Below are positions 47,887 through 55,984 of a stretch of DNA of 64,000 nt, in pieces; within the stretch, counting starts at the first letter, position 1; each line of letters opens with the position of its first letter. Origin of the DNA: Bradyrhizobium amphicarpaeae (lineage in GTDB: Bacteria; Pseudomonadota; Alphaproteobacteria; Rhizobiales; Xanthobacteraceae); contig NZ_CP029426.2 of NCBI RefSeq assembly GCF_002266435.3, forward strand, positions 4,680,001 to 4,744,000, read 5' to 3'. Below the pieces are notes generated by a model. That model saw only the letters and a list, made by a program, of their open reading frames with translations. It was not told the origin of the DNA and ran no database searches. Both the position numbers and the translations under genes were made by a program.

Positions 47887-48693
47887 ATGCCGTCCGGCAG
47901 CGCAGACATTTCCTCGATCCTCGACCGCATTCTCGATGCGGCAACGGACAACCTCAGGATCGCGAAGATCCTGGTCCAGATGGGCCTGGATCCGAACGAC
48001 GTCACCTATGATGCGATCTTCAACCGGCTGCTGGAGATCTTCGTCCATAATATCACGCTGGCCAATCTGTTCGCCGCAGTCGGCGCCGGCTTCTTCGTCG
48101 CGACCCTCCTGATGCGGACGATGGTGCCCCTGCGCGTCGCCAACATGATCGGCTGCGCGTTCTTCGCCGTGTTCGGTGCACTCTCCGCCAATGTCTCCAC
48201 CTTCCTGCTCTATCTGTTGCTGCTTCCGATCAATGCCCTGCGCCTGCGGCAGATGCTCAAGCTGGTCAAGAAGGCGCGCCATGCGGCCGAAGGCGACATG
48301 TCGATCGAATGGCTCAAGCCGTTCATGACCGAGCGCAAATATCGGCGCGGCGACACGCTCTTCAAGCTCGGCGATCCCGCCAAGGAGATGCTGCTCACGG
48401 TCACCGGCAAGTTCCTGGTCAAGGAGATCAACGTCGAGATCGGGCCCGGCGCGCTGATGGGCGAGCTCGGCTTCCTGACGCCGGACAACCGGCGCACCGG
48501 CACGATCGAGTGCATCGAAGACGGCCAGGTCCTGACCATCACCTATGACCGGCTGCTGGAGATCTACTTCCAGGATCCGCAGTTCGGCTACTATTTCCTG
48601 GTGCTGACCAGCCAGCGCCTGCTGCAGAACATCGATCGCCTGCAGAAGCAGCTGGCGACGGAGCGGGCGGCCACGACGAACAGGATCGCGTGA
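47887..48693 (+). CDS. Membrane protein with cyclic-nucleotide-binding domain
   Basis: 268 residues. Three hydrophobic segments (LANLFAAVGAGFFVATLLM, ANMIGCAFFAVFGALSANV, TFLLYLLLLPINALRL) are followed by a cNMP-binding domain (about 150-245): YRRGDTLFKLGDPAKEMLLTVTGKFLVKEINVEIGPGALMGELGFLTPDNRRTGTIEC. The phosphate-binding cassette is present as GELGFLTPDNRRTGT, with the Glu and Arg of cNMP binders. Topology resembles Popeye proteins (three helices plus a cNMP domain). Partner and ligand unknown; it could sense cAMP. Confidence 0.82.
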   Translation: MPSGSADISSILDRILDAATDNLRIAKILVQMGLDPNDVTYDAIFNRLLEIFVHNITLANLFAAVGAGFFVATLLMRTMVPLRVANMIGCAFFAVFGALSANVSTFLLYLLLLPINALRLRQMLKLVKKARHAAEGDMSIEWLKPFMTERKYRRGDTLFKLGDPAKEMLLTVTGKFLVKEINVEIGPGALMGELGFLTPDNRRTGTIECIEDGQVLTITYDRLLEIYFQDPQFGYYFLVLTSQRLLQNIDRLQKQLATERAATTNRIA

Positions 48694-48703
48694 TCGCCGC
48701 CGC

Positions 48704-49345
48704 TCAGTCCAGCAGCAGCGCCATGCCGGGATCGCCCTTCTCCATCGCGCGCCGGTAGGCCGGGCGGGCACTGACGCGGCCGAGATATTTGACCACGTTC
48801 GGGCAGCGCGCGACATCATAGGGCTGGAAGTAGCGCATCGTCGTCAGCGAAAAGCCCGTCATGATGTCGGCGGTGGTAAAGGCCTTGCCCGCCAGATATT
48901 CGGCTTCGCGAAGACGCGCATCGAGCAGATCGTAGGCGCGATCGAGCCGTCCCTTCATGGCCCGCAGGGTCGGGTTGTCCTTTGCAAGATCCAGCCGATT
49001 CAGAATCATCATTCGCCCCATGCTGGGCTGCAACGTGCCATTGGCGAAGTGAAGCCAGTACAGGAACTGCGGGAAGTCGGGATCATTGGGGCCGAGCACC
49101 AGACGGCCGTTGCCGTACTTTGCAATGATGTAGTCGACGATGGCGCCGGACTCCGCGAGCACGAGATCGCCGTCGGTCACGACGGGCGCCGCCCCGATCG
49201 GGTGCAGCGCCTTGTACTCAGGCGGCGCCAGCATGGTGACGGGATCGCGTGCGTAGCGCTTCAGTTCGTAGGGTAGCCCCAGTTCCTCGCATAGCCAGAC
49301 GATGCGCTCGGACTGGGACTTGCCGAGATGATGGACGGTGAGCAT
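48704..49345 (-). CDS. Glutathione S-transferase family protein
   Basis: 213 residues. Thioredoxin-like N-terminal half MLTVHHLGKSQSERIVWLCEELGLPYELKRY with the Ser-containing SQSERI active-site region and DGDLVLAESGAIVDYI (the glutathione-contacting ESGAI), then a helical C-terminal domain with TADIMTGFSLTTM. It resembles the bacterial GST3-like/beta group. Substrate unknown. Confidence 0.9.
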   Translation of the reverse strand: MLTVHHLGKSQSERIVWLCEELGLPYELKRYARDPVTMLAPPEYKALHPIGAAPVVTDGDLVLAESGAIVDYIIAKYGNGRLVLGPNDPDFPQFLYWLHFANGTLQPSMGRMMILNRLDLAKDNPTLRAMKGRLDRAYDLLDARLREAEYLAGKAFTTADIMTGFSLTTMRYFQPYDVARCPNVVKYLGRVSARPAYRRAMEKGDPGMALLLD

Positions 49346-49519
49346 GGGGCCTCCTGCCGCGGTAAGTTGGGCACGTCATGATATGCCTATAGCCCGCCAT
49401 TGCCGGGGCCGCATCTCGGCTTGTGCCTGCAGGCAGCGCGTCCGGCCTCCCCCCGAGTAGACCCGCCGCAAAATCGCCCTAAAAACCGAATGGTAACCAT
49501 GACGGGCTAGGATAATGAC

Positions 49520-50311
49520 GTGACCAATTCTCCGACGATCCTGGTATTCGATTCCGGCCTCGGCGGGCTCACGGTGCTCCGCGAGGTTGTCGCCGCGCGT
49601 CCGGACGCCCATTTTGCCTATGTCGCTGACGACGCCTTCTTCCCCTACGGTCACCATAGCGAGGACGAGATCATCGCCCGCGTCGTGCCGCTGATGGGTG
49701 AACTGATCGGCACGCATGATCCCGACCTCGTCGTCATCGCCTGCAATACGGCGTCCACCCTGGTGCTGTCTCACTTGCGGGCCGCTTACTCCGTGCCCTT
49801 CGTCGGCACCGTGCCGGCGATCAAGCCGGCCTGCGCGCAATCGAGGACCCGCCGTGTCTCCGTGCTCGGCACCAAGGGCACGGTGAAGCGCGAATACACC
49901 AAGGCCCTGATCCGCGATTTCGCGCAAGGATGCGAGGTGACGCTGGTCGGCTCGCCCGAGCTCGCTTCGCTGGCTGAAGCCGAGCTCAGCGGCGCTTCCA
50001 TCAGCGACGGCGCCATCCTGGCCGAACTCGCCCCCTGCTTCGTCGGCGAAGACGCGACCTCGCGTACCGATACGGTGGTGCTCGCCTGCACGCACTATCC
50101 GCTGCTGCTCGACCGGATGAAGCGGCTGGCGCCCTGGCCGGTCGACTGGATCGACCCGGCGCCGGCGATCGCCCGCCGCGTCTCGGATCTGCTCGGGCCG
50201 CCTGGCGATGGCATCGCACAGTCCGGCGCCGAGATGATCTTCACGTCGAACCGCGTGCACGGCCTCTCGGCCACGCTGACGCCGTTCTTCGGCGGCCGCG
50301 CGCTGGCCTGA
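49520..50311 (+). CDS. murI: Glutamate racemase
   Basis: 263 residues with Asp11 ([12 protein letters not shown]), the catalytic pair Cys75 (ACNTAS) and Cys190 (ACTHYPLL), and [11 protein letters not shown] in the place of the usual GDTARVPYG. It supplies D-glutamate for peptidoglycan. The start is GTG at 49520. The altered residues after GD are seen in some alphaproteobacterial members. Confidence 0.93.
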   Translation: MTNSPTILVFDSGLGGLTVLREVVAARPDAHFAYVADDAFFPYGHHSEDEIIARVVPLMGELIGTHDPDLVVIACNTASTLVLSHLRAAYSVPFVGTVPAIKPACAQSRTRRVSVLGTKGTVKREYTKALIRDFAQGCEVTLVGSPELASLAEAELSGASISDGAILAELAPCFVGEDATSRTDTVVLACTHYPLLLDRMKRLAPWPVDWIDPAPAIARRVSDLLGPPGDGIAQSGAEMIFTSNRVHGLSATLTPFFGGRALA

Positions 50312-50371
50312 CTTTGCGCCTCGGTGCTGCGCTGCTAGGTTTTGTCGTCGCCACCTCACCGCAGGCCTTCC

Positions 50372-51145
50372 ATGTCGGACCAGACCCCGCCGCTCAACCG
50401 CCTCCGCCAATTGTGGCGCGAGGGCCGCCCCGCCTTCGGCGCGATCGCGACCATCCCGTGCGTGCAGACGGTGCAGATCATGGCGCGCTCGCTCGACTGG
50501 ATCATCGTCGATCTCGAGCATGGACCGATCGGCCTCACTGAAGCGCACGCGATGATCGCCGCGACCACGGGCACGCCGTGCACGCCCCTGGTGCGGATCG
50601 CGGCGAACGAGCCGTGGCTTGCGAAAGCGCCGATGGACATCGGTGCCTTCGGCATCAACTTTCCGATGATCACGAACCGCACTGAGGCCGAGAAGGCGGT
50701 CCGCAGCGTGCGTTACCCGCCCCGCGGCGACCGGCTCTGGGGACCGTTCCACGCCCCGTTCCGCTGGGGTCAGTCGATGTCCGACTACATGGCAAGCGCC
50801 GATGACGAAATGATCTGCATGATCACCATCGAGCATGTCGATGCCGTCAACCGCATCGACGAGATCATGGCGACGCCGGGCATCGACGTCGCGGTGATCG
50901 GGCCCGGCGATCTCGCGACGTCCATCAACAAGCGCGGCCAGATGGACGATCCGGAATTGCTGGAGCTGGTCGCGCGCGCCGAGGCCGGCATCCTCAGAAG
51001 CGGCGTGCCGATCGGCGGCGTGGCCCGTACCGCCGACCAGGCCAACGCCCTGGTCGATCGCGGCTACCGCGCCATCGCGCTCGGCTTCGACTGGTCGCTG
51101 TTCCAGCGCGGCATCATGGCGGCATTCGAGGGCATCAGACGCTGA
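50372..51145 (+). CDS. HpcH/HpaI family aldolase/lyase
   Basis: 257 residues of the class II pyruvate aldolase family: GAIATIPCVQTVQIMARSLDWIIVDLEHGPIGL (catalytic His and metal site), VRYPPRGDRLWGPF, MITIEHVDAVNRIDEIMATPGIDVAVIGPGDLATSI and AIALGFDWSLFQRGI. It cleaves or forms 4-hydroxy-2-oxoacids such as 2-keto-3-deoxyrhamnonate; exact substrate unknown. Unrelated neighbours. Confidence 0.9.
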   Translation: MSDQTPPLNRLRQLWREGRPAFGAIATIPCVQTVQIMARSLDWIIVDLEHGPIGLTEAHAMIAATTGTPCTPLVRIAANEPWLAKAPMDIGAFGINFPMITNRTEAEKAVRSVRYPPRGDRLWGPFHAPFRWGQSMSDYMASADDEMICMITIEHVDAVNRIDEIMATPGIDVAVIGPGDLATSINKRGQMDDPELLELVARAEAGILRSGVPIGGVARTADQANALVDRGYRAIALGFDWSLFQRGIMAAFEGIRR

Positions 51146-51208
51146 GCAGGCCGATGCCACCTTGCCGGGAACTGCGGCCCTGCTAGGGTCGCTACCTGGG
51201 AGGAAACA

Positions 51209-51592
51209 ATGCTCAAAAAGACCTTGCTCGCTCTTGCCTTCACCGGCCTCGCCTTCGCGGCCTTCGCCCAGCAGCCCGGAATCAAGCGCACCCCGCTCCA
51301 GAAGGTCGAATTTCCGGACGGCTACAACACCGTCACCGCCATCGCGGAAGTCCCGGCAGGAGGCTCCGCCGGACGCCATACCCACCCGGGAATCGAGACC
51401 GGCTACGTACTCGAAGGCGAGCTCAATCTCCTGATCGACGGTCAGCCGGAGAAAACCCTGAAGGCCGGTGATTCCTACCAGATCCCGGCAGGCGTCGTGC
51501 ACGACGCCAAGGCCCATGGCGATAAGGCCATGAAAGTGTTGGGAGTTTACGTCGTCGACAAGACCAAGCCGCTGGCGTCGCCGGCTCCCTGA
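51209..51592 (+). CDS. Exported cupin-domain protein
   Basis: 127 residues. A signal peptide (LLALAFTGLAFAAFAQQ) precedes a single cupin: GGSAGRHTHPGIETGYVLEGELNLLIDG and DSYQIPAGVVHDAKAHGD, with the metal-binding His residues of both cupin motifs. A periplasmic location is expected. Good GGAGG ribosome site. Function unknown; small exported cupins often handle oxidised or sugar ligands. Confidence 0.88.
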   Translation: MLKKTLLALAFTGLAFAAFAQQPGIKRTPLQKVEFPDGYNTVTAIAEVPAGGSAGRHTHPGIETGYVLEGELNLLIDGQPEKTLKAGDSYQIPAGVVHDAKAHGDKAMKVLGVYVVDKTKPLASPAP

Positions 51593-51695
51593 ACGGTCGA
51601 ACCGTTCACCCCCTGATGGGTTGGTTCGTGCTAAGGGAACGGCGAGTGGGAACCCGCTCGCTGCACATTTTGTCATCTTTAGGAACCGAAGACCG

Positions 51696-52463
51696 ATGCG
51701 CGGGACGCCAAAGCCCATTTCGCTGCCGCGCCGCCTGATTTGCGACCTCATGCGCGCGTCGATGGACGTTCCGTTCGTTTCGCTCTCCCGTTCGCTCAAT
51801 ATCCGCCCCCTGCTCGAGGCACGCGCCAGCGCCGCCGCACCAGCGGGCTGGGCCGCGACCTTCGTCAAAGCCTTCGCCCTGGTCGCCAGGGACGAGCCGA
51901 TCCTGCGCACGGTCTACGCCAAATGGCCCTGGCCGATGTTCTACGAATTGCCCCACAGCGTGGCGTCGGTGGCGATCGCCCGGGTCGAGGACGGCGAGGA
52001 ATGCGTGATGCCGCAGCGAATCGCAGCCCCCGAGGCCATGGCGCTGGCCGCGATCGACGCCGAGATCCGGCACGGCAAGACCGCTCCGATCGCAGACGTC
52101 CCGATGTTCCGAAAGATCATGCGGGCAACCCGCCTGCCGCTGCCGCTGCGGCGGCTGTCCTGGGCGATTGGCCTGAATTTCGGCCGCCAGCGAGGCAATT
52201 GGTTCGGCAGCTTTGCGGTGAGCTCGGTGGCCGCCTATGGCGGCGGCGAGCTCCACCCCATTACGCCCGGCCCCTTCATCGTCAGCTACGGCCTGGTCGA
52301 GCCCGATCAGACCATCCATGTCGTGATCCGCTGGGACCACCGGGTTACCGATGCGGCGCCGATCGCCCGGGTCCTGACCCGGCTGGAACAGGTCCTGAAC
52401 ACGGAAATCGCTGCCGAATTGTGGGCGGCCGGCGCGAAGCCGATAAGGGCGGTCGGAACATGA
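51696..52463 (+). CDS. 2-oxoacid dehydrogenase E2-like acyltransferase domain protein
   Basis: 255 residues corresponding only to the CAT-like catalytic domain of lipoamide acyltransferases: a start ISLPRRLICDLMRASMDVPFVSLSRSL, WAATFVKAFALVARDEPILRT, SSVAAYGGGELHPITPGPFIVSYGLV and a C-terminal VIRWDHRVTDAAPIARVLTRLE. The E2 motif DHRxxDG appears as DHRVTDA, with the Gly changed to Ala. There is no lipoyl or E3-binding domain. Its substrate is unknown. Confidence 0.82.
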   Translation: MRGTPKPISLPRRLICDLMRASMDVPFVSLSRSLNIRPLLEARASAAAPAGWAATFVKAFALVARDEPILRTVYAKWPWPMFYELPHSVASVAIARVEDGEECVMPQRIAAPEAMALAAIDAEIRHGKTAPIADVPMFRKIMRATRLPLPLRRLSWAIGLNFGRQRGNWFGSFAVSSVAAYGGGELHPITPGPFIVSYGLVEPDQTIHVVIRWDHRVTDAAPIARVLTRLEQVLNTEIAAELWAAGAKPIRAVGT

Positions 52464-52596
52464 TTCCGAGCCCATTCGCATTGACAGAACGGGCCGAACT
52501 CACCTAAAAGCCGCCTGCTCGCGGGCCGATTTCGGCCCGCGAAGCGTTTCGCGACCCGTGGTCCACTCCCTTAAGCTTTGGGGATCGGACCTGTCA

Positions 52597-52616
52597 GTGC
52601 CGGGCTAGCCCGGCAC
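52597..52616 (+). promoter_or_regulatory. Perfect 20-base palindrome in the rpsD leader
   Basis: GTGCCGGGCTAGCCCGGCAC at 52597-52616 lies 45 bases before the rpsD start. It may be a leader hairpin used in S4 feedback or simply a relic of an intergenic repeat; nothing in the sequence decides this. Confidence 0.4.
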
Positions 52617-52661
52617 CCAGGAGGGCGCGTTTCCTCAAACCATGTACCTGAAGAGGACGCG

Positions 52662-53279
52662 ATGACTAAGCGCAGTGAGGCGAAGTACAAACTCGATCGC
52701 CGTATGGGCCAGAACATCTGGGGCCGCCCGAAGAGCCCCGTCAACCGCCGCGAATACGGCCCCGGCCAGCACGGCCAGCGCCGCAAGGGCAAGCTCTCGG
52801 ACTTCGGCGTGCAGCTGCGCGCCAAGCAGAAGCTGAAGGGCTACTACGCCAACATCAGCGAGCGCCAGTTCCACAGCATCTATGTCGAGGCGAGCCGCCT
52901 CAAGGGTGACACCGGCGAGAACCTGATCGGCCTCTTGGAGCGTCGTCTCGACGCGGTGGTGTACCGCGCCAAGTTCGTCTCGACGATCTTCGCCGCGCGC
53001 CAGTTCATCAACCATGGCCACGTCAAGGTGAACGGCCGCAAGGTCAACATCTCGAGCTATCAGGTCAAGATCGGCGACGTGATCGAGGTCAAGGAAGCCT
53101 CCAAGCAGCTCGCTCACGTTCTCGAAGCCAGCCAGCTCCCCGAGCGCGACACTCCCGACTATCTCGAAGTCGACCACGGCAAGATGACCGCGAAATACGT
53201 GCGTATTCCCCATCTCTCCGACGTGCCGTTCCCGGTGCAGATGGAGCCGCATCTGGTCGTCGAATTCTATTCGCGCTGA
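52662..53279 (+). CDS. rpsD: 30S ribosomal protein S4
   Basis: 205 residues: [20 protein letters not shown], the [34 protein letters not shown] segment, and the S4 RNA-binding motif [52 protein letters not shown]. Standard alphaproteobacterial S4. It is monocistronic here, with a leader palindrome and its own terminator, as is usual for rhizobial rpsD. Confidence 0.98.
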   Translation: MTKRSEAKYKLDRRMGQNIWGRPKSPVNRREYGPGQHGQRRKGKLSDFGVQLRAKQKLKGYYANISERQFHSIYVEASRLKGDTGENLIGLLERRLDAVVYRAKFVSTIFAARQFINHGHVKVNGRKVNISSYQVKIGDVIEVKEASKQLAHVLEASQLPERDTPDYLEVDHGKMTAKYVRIPHLSDVPFPVQMEPHLVVEFYSR

Positions 53280-53301
53280 TAGGCTCGGCAGAACGATATT
53301 C

Positions 53302-53330
53302 AAAGGCCCCGGTTTTCCGGGGCCTTTCTC
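53302..53330 (+). terminator. Rho-independent terminator of rpsD
   Basis: AAAGGCCCCGG (53302-53312), a TTTT loop, and CCGGGGCCTTT (53317-53327) followed by CTC. Eleven perfect pairs with the A/T ends making it usable in both directions. Confidence 0.92.
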
Positions 53331-53395
53331 GTTTGAGGCGACCACTCCATCTCACGATTCTCTTGTGCTAAAGTCGCGAGCAACGGAGCTCGATC

Positions 53396-53534
53396 ATGAC
53401 GCGCCCTCTCGACGAGGCCTTCGACAAGGTTGATGATCGGCCTCCGCTAAAGCGAGGCAGAGGCTGAAATCGCCCGCGGCGAGTTAGCCAATGCCGACGA
53501 AGTTCGAGCCATGTGGAAGAAGCACGGTCTGTAA
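53396..53534 (+). pseudogene. Broken antitoxin-like small gene
   Basis: An ATG at 53396 opens MTRPLDEAFDKV and then stops after 23 codons. From about 53450 a different frame encodes EAEIARGELANADEVRAMWKKHGL and ends at a TAA that overlaps the threonine aldolase start. The head (MxxxLDEAFDKV) and tail (AEIARGELxxxDEVRAMWxKHGL) look like the two ends of one antitoxin of the addiction-module kind, with the middle deleted and the frame lost. No toxin gene follows. The assignment of the family is an inference. Confidence 0.5.
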
Positions 53535-54601
53535 TGTCCTACACCCCTCCCCCCGTCGATCCCAAAGCGCCGCCGGTGCGCATCAATTTGCTGTCCGACA
53601 CGCAGACCAAGCCGACGGCTGCGATGCGCGAGGCGATGGCACGGGCGGAGGTCGGTGACGAGCAGGTCGGCGACGATCCGACCGTGAACGCGCTGTGCGA
53701 GCGGGTCGCCGAGCTGCTCGGCAAGGAAGCCGCGGTCTACATGCCGTCGGGCACCATGTGCAACGTCACCGCGACGCTGGTGCATTGCCGTCCCGGCGAC
53801 GAGATCCTCGCCCATGAGACCGCGCACATCATCGCCCGCGAAGGCGGCGCGCATGCCGCAATCGGTGGCTTCCAGGTCACCCAGCTGAAGGGCCCCGACG
53901 GCCAGTTCACGCCGGAGACATTCCGGAAAGCCCTGCATCCGCGCACGCGCTACCAGCCGCCGCAGACCGTCGTCAGCGTCGAGCAAACCGCCAATATCGG
54001 GGGCGGCACGATCTGGAAGAAGGCCGCGCTCGACGAGATCGTCGCGATCGCCAAGCAGCACGGCCTCGTCACCCACATGGACGGCGCGCGCCTGCTCAAC
54101 GCCACCGTCGCCAGCGGCATCTCACCGCGCGACATGACCGCCGGCTGGGATTCGGCCTGGATCGACTTCTCGAAAGGACTGGGCGCACCGATCGGCGGCG
54201 TGCTCGCGGGCTCGCGCGCCTTCATCGACGCGGTCTGGCAATGGAAGCAGCGCCTCGGCGGCTCGATGCGACAGGCCGGCATCTGCGCCGCCGCCTGCAT
54301 CTACGCGCTCGACCATCACGTCGACCGCCTCGCCGACGACCACGCCAATGCGCGCGCGCTGGCCCGTGGGCTGTCGCAGATCGCAGGAATCGAGGTGCAG
54401 GAGCCCGAGACCAACCTGGTGTTCTTCAAGCCCGACGGCGCGGGCATTGCCGGCGACAAGATGGTTGCGGCGCTGCGCCAGCGCGGCGTGACGCTGGCGA
54501 TGATGGATGGCCGCATCCGCGCCTGCACCCATCTCGACGTCAATGCGGCCCAGGTCGAGGAGACCATCGGATACGTGCGCGAGATCGTGCGCGGAGCGTA
54601 A
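53534..54601 (+). CDS. Low-specificity L-threonine aldolase
   Basis: 355 residues of the beta-eliminating lyase fold. The opening INLLSDTQTKPTAAMREAMARAEVGDEQVGDDPTVNALCERVAEL is characteristic, PLP-binding Lys214 lies in WIDFSKGLGAPIGG, and HMDGARLLNA provides the conserved Asp and Arg. It cleaves threonine/allo-threonine to glycine and acetaldehyde. The ATG uses the last base of the preceding TAA. Confidence 0.93.
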   Translation: MSYTPPPVDPKAPPVRINLLSDTQTKPTAAMREAMARAEVGDEQVGDDPTVNALCERVAELLGKEAAVYMPSGTMCNVTATLVHCRPGDEILAHETAHIIAREGGAHAAIGGFQVTQLKGPDGQFTPETFRKALHPRTRYQPPQTVVSVEQTANIGGGTIWKKAALDEIVAIAKQHGLVTHMDGARLLNATVASGISPRDMTAGWDSAWIDFSKGLGAPIGGVLAGSRAFIDAVWQWKQRLGGSMRQAGICAAACIYALDHHVDRLADDHANARALARGLSQIAGIEVQEPETNLVFFKPDGAGIAGDKMVAALRQRGVTLAMMDGRIRACTHLDVNAAQVEETIGYVREIVRGA

Positions 54602-54606
54602 ATCCC

Positions 54607-54683
54607 GTAGCCCGGGTGAGCGAAGCGATACCCGGGGACTGACACGCAGCGATCCCGGATATCGCTTCGCTCATCCGGGCTAC
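54607..54683. repeat. Palindromic repeat, GTAGCCCGGGTGAGCG family, copy 3
   Basis: GTAGCCCGGGTGAGCGAAGC (54607) and GCTTCGCTCATCCGGGCTAC (ending 54683), with inner GATACCCGGGG/ATCCCGGATATC. Best preserved of the three copies and nearly identical to copy 1. Confidence 0.9.
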
Positions 54684-54703
54684 GAAGGTGGTGAGACCGC
54701 CTC

Positions 54704-55984
54704 TCAGCGCCCCATCGCCTGATAGATCAGCGTCTTCAGCGCCAGCTGGATCCGGCCGCGCTGCGAGGGCGTCTGCACCATGAAGATTCCGAACAGATCG
54801 TCTTCGGGATCGATGAAGAAGAAAGTGCCGCCGACGCCGTCCCAGCGATATTCGCCCAGCGGCCACGCCGTGCCCGGCGGCACCGCAGTGCGCACGGCGA
54901 AGCCGAGGCCGAAGCCGGAACTGCCGCCCGGATAATAGCCCTGGTCGCGCGCGATCTTGGTCTCGGGGCCGATGTGATCCGATGCCATCAGCGCGACGGT
55001 CTCGGGCTTGAGATAGCGCCGGCCGTCATAGGTCCCGCCGTTCAGCAGCATCTGCGCAAAACGGGCGTAGTCGCCGACGGTGCCCACCATGCCGGCGCCG
55101 CCCGATTGCCAGATCGCCGGACGCCTGATGTCGCGAACCGGCGTCGTTGGATTGATGTTGCGATCGGCCGGCATCGGTTCGGCAATGCGCGGGAATTTGG
55201 CGGGGTCGCTGACGAAGAATGCCGTCTCCGTCATGCCGAGCGGATCGAGCAACCGCTCCTTCTCGAACTGCAGCAACGTCTTGCCCGAGACGACCTCGAC
55301 GACGCGGCCGAGCACATCGGTGGCAAAGCCGTAGTCCCACAGCGTGCCCGGCTGCTCGGCGAGCGGCAGCGTGGCGAGCTTCGCGACGAAATCGGCATTG
55401 GACACATCGCCATTGAAGAGGTTGGCGGCCGCGTAGAGCTCGCGCACGGCACCGCCGCCAGATGAACCGTAAGGCAGCCCCGCGGTGTGGCGCAGCAGGT
55501 CCTTGATCGTGACCGGACGCGCCAGCGGCTCCAGTGCCAGCGAAACCTTGCCGTCCTCCGCCTTCTTCTCGACGCCGACCTTCATATCGGCAAAGGCCGG
55601 AATGTACTTTGCGACGGGATCGTCGAGCGAAAGCTTGCCCTCCTCGACCAGCATCATCGCCATGACCGACGTGATCGGCTTCGACATCGAGTAAAGGCGG
55701 AAGATCGTATCCGCACTCATCGAGATTTCGGTCGCGACGTCACGGACGCCGAAATTCTCGTAATAAACGGGCTTGCCATGCTGCTGGAGCAGCAAGATGG
55801 CGCCGGGGATCTTGCCGGTGGCAACCTCATTCCGGATGTAGTCGGAAACTTTTGTCAGGCCCTCGGGCGAGAAGATGCGTGTGGCGCGCTCGGAGCCTGC
55901 CTGCGCGCTCGCGGCACCGACCAGAAACACGAGCGCCGCGATGAGCACGCGGCGCCCGAACGTGTCACTTTTCCATGGCTTCAT
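54704..55984 (-). CDS. Exported serine beta-lactamase-fold hydrolase, paralogue 1
   Basis: 426 residues with a signal peptide ending near AQAG. Class C/EstB-type fold: the nucleophile is Ser99 in SMSK (FRLYSMSKPITSVMAMML) and the second motif Tyr lies in LWDYGFATDVLGRVVEV. RHTAGLPYGSS is the family's conserved loop. Such proteins are esterases or D-amino-acid/peptide hydrolases rather than true beta-lactamases. Its 5' end overlaps the 3' end of the upstream paralogue by 20 bases. Confidence 0.9.
   Translation of the reverse strand: MKPWKSDTFGRRVLIAALVFLVGAASAQAGSERATRIFSPEGLTKVSDYIRNEVATGKIPGAILLLQQHGKPVYYENFGVRDVATEISMSADTIFRLYSMSKPITSVMAMMLVEEGKLSLDDPVAKYIPAFADMKVGVEKKAEDGKVSLALEPLARPVTIKDLLRHTAGLPYGSSGGGAVRELYAAANLFNGDVSNADFVAKLATLPLAEQPGTLWDYGFATDVLGRVVEVVSGKTLLQFEKERLLDPLGMTETAFFVSDPAKFPRIAEPMPADRNINPTTPVRDIRRPAIWQSGGAGMVGTVGDYARFAQMLLNGGTYDGRRYLKPETVALMASDHIGPETKIARDQGYYPGGSSGFGLGFAVRTAVPPGTAWPLGEYRWDGVGGTFFFIDPEDDLFGIFMVQTPSQRGRIQLALKTLIYQAMGR

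Noticed and set aside
49376..51910. An 844-codon reverse frame opposite murI and the aldolase gene
   Set aside because: It runs antisense through three well-supported forward genes, has shadow composition (His/Arg/Asp-rich) and no recognisable domain; long antisense frames are expected at this GC content.
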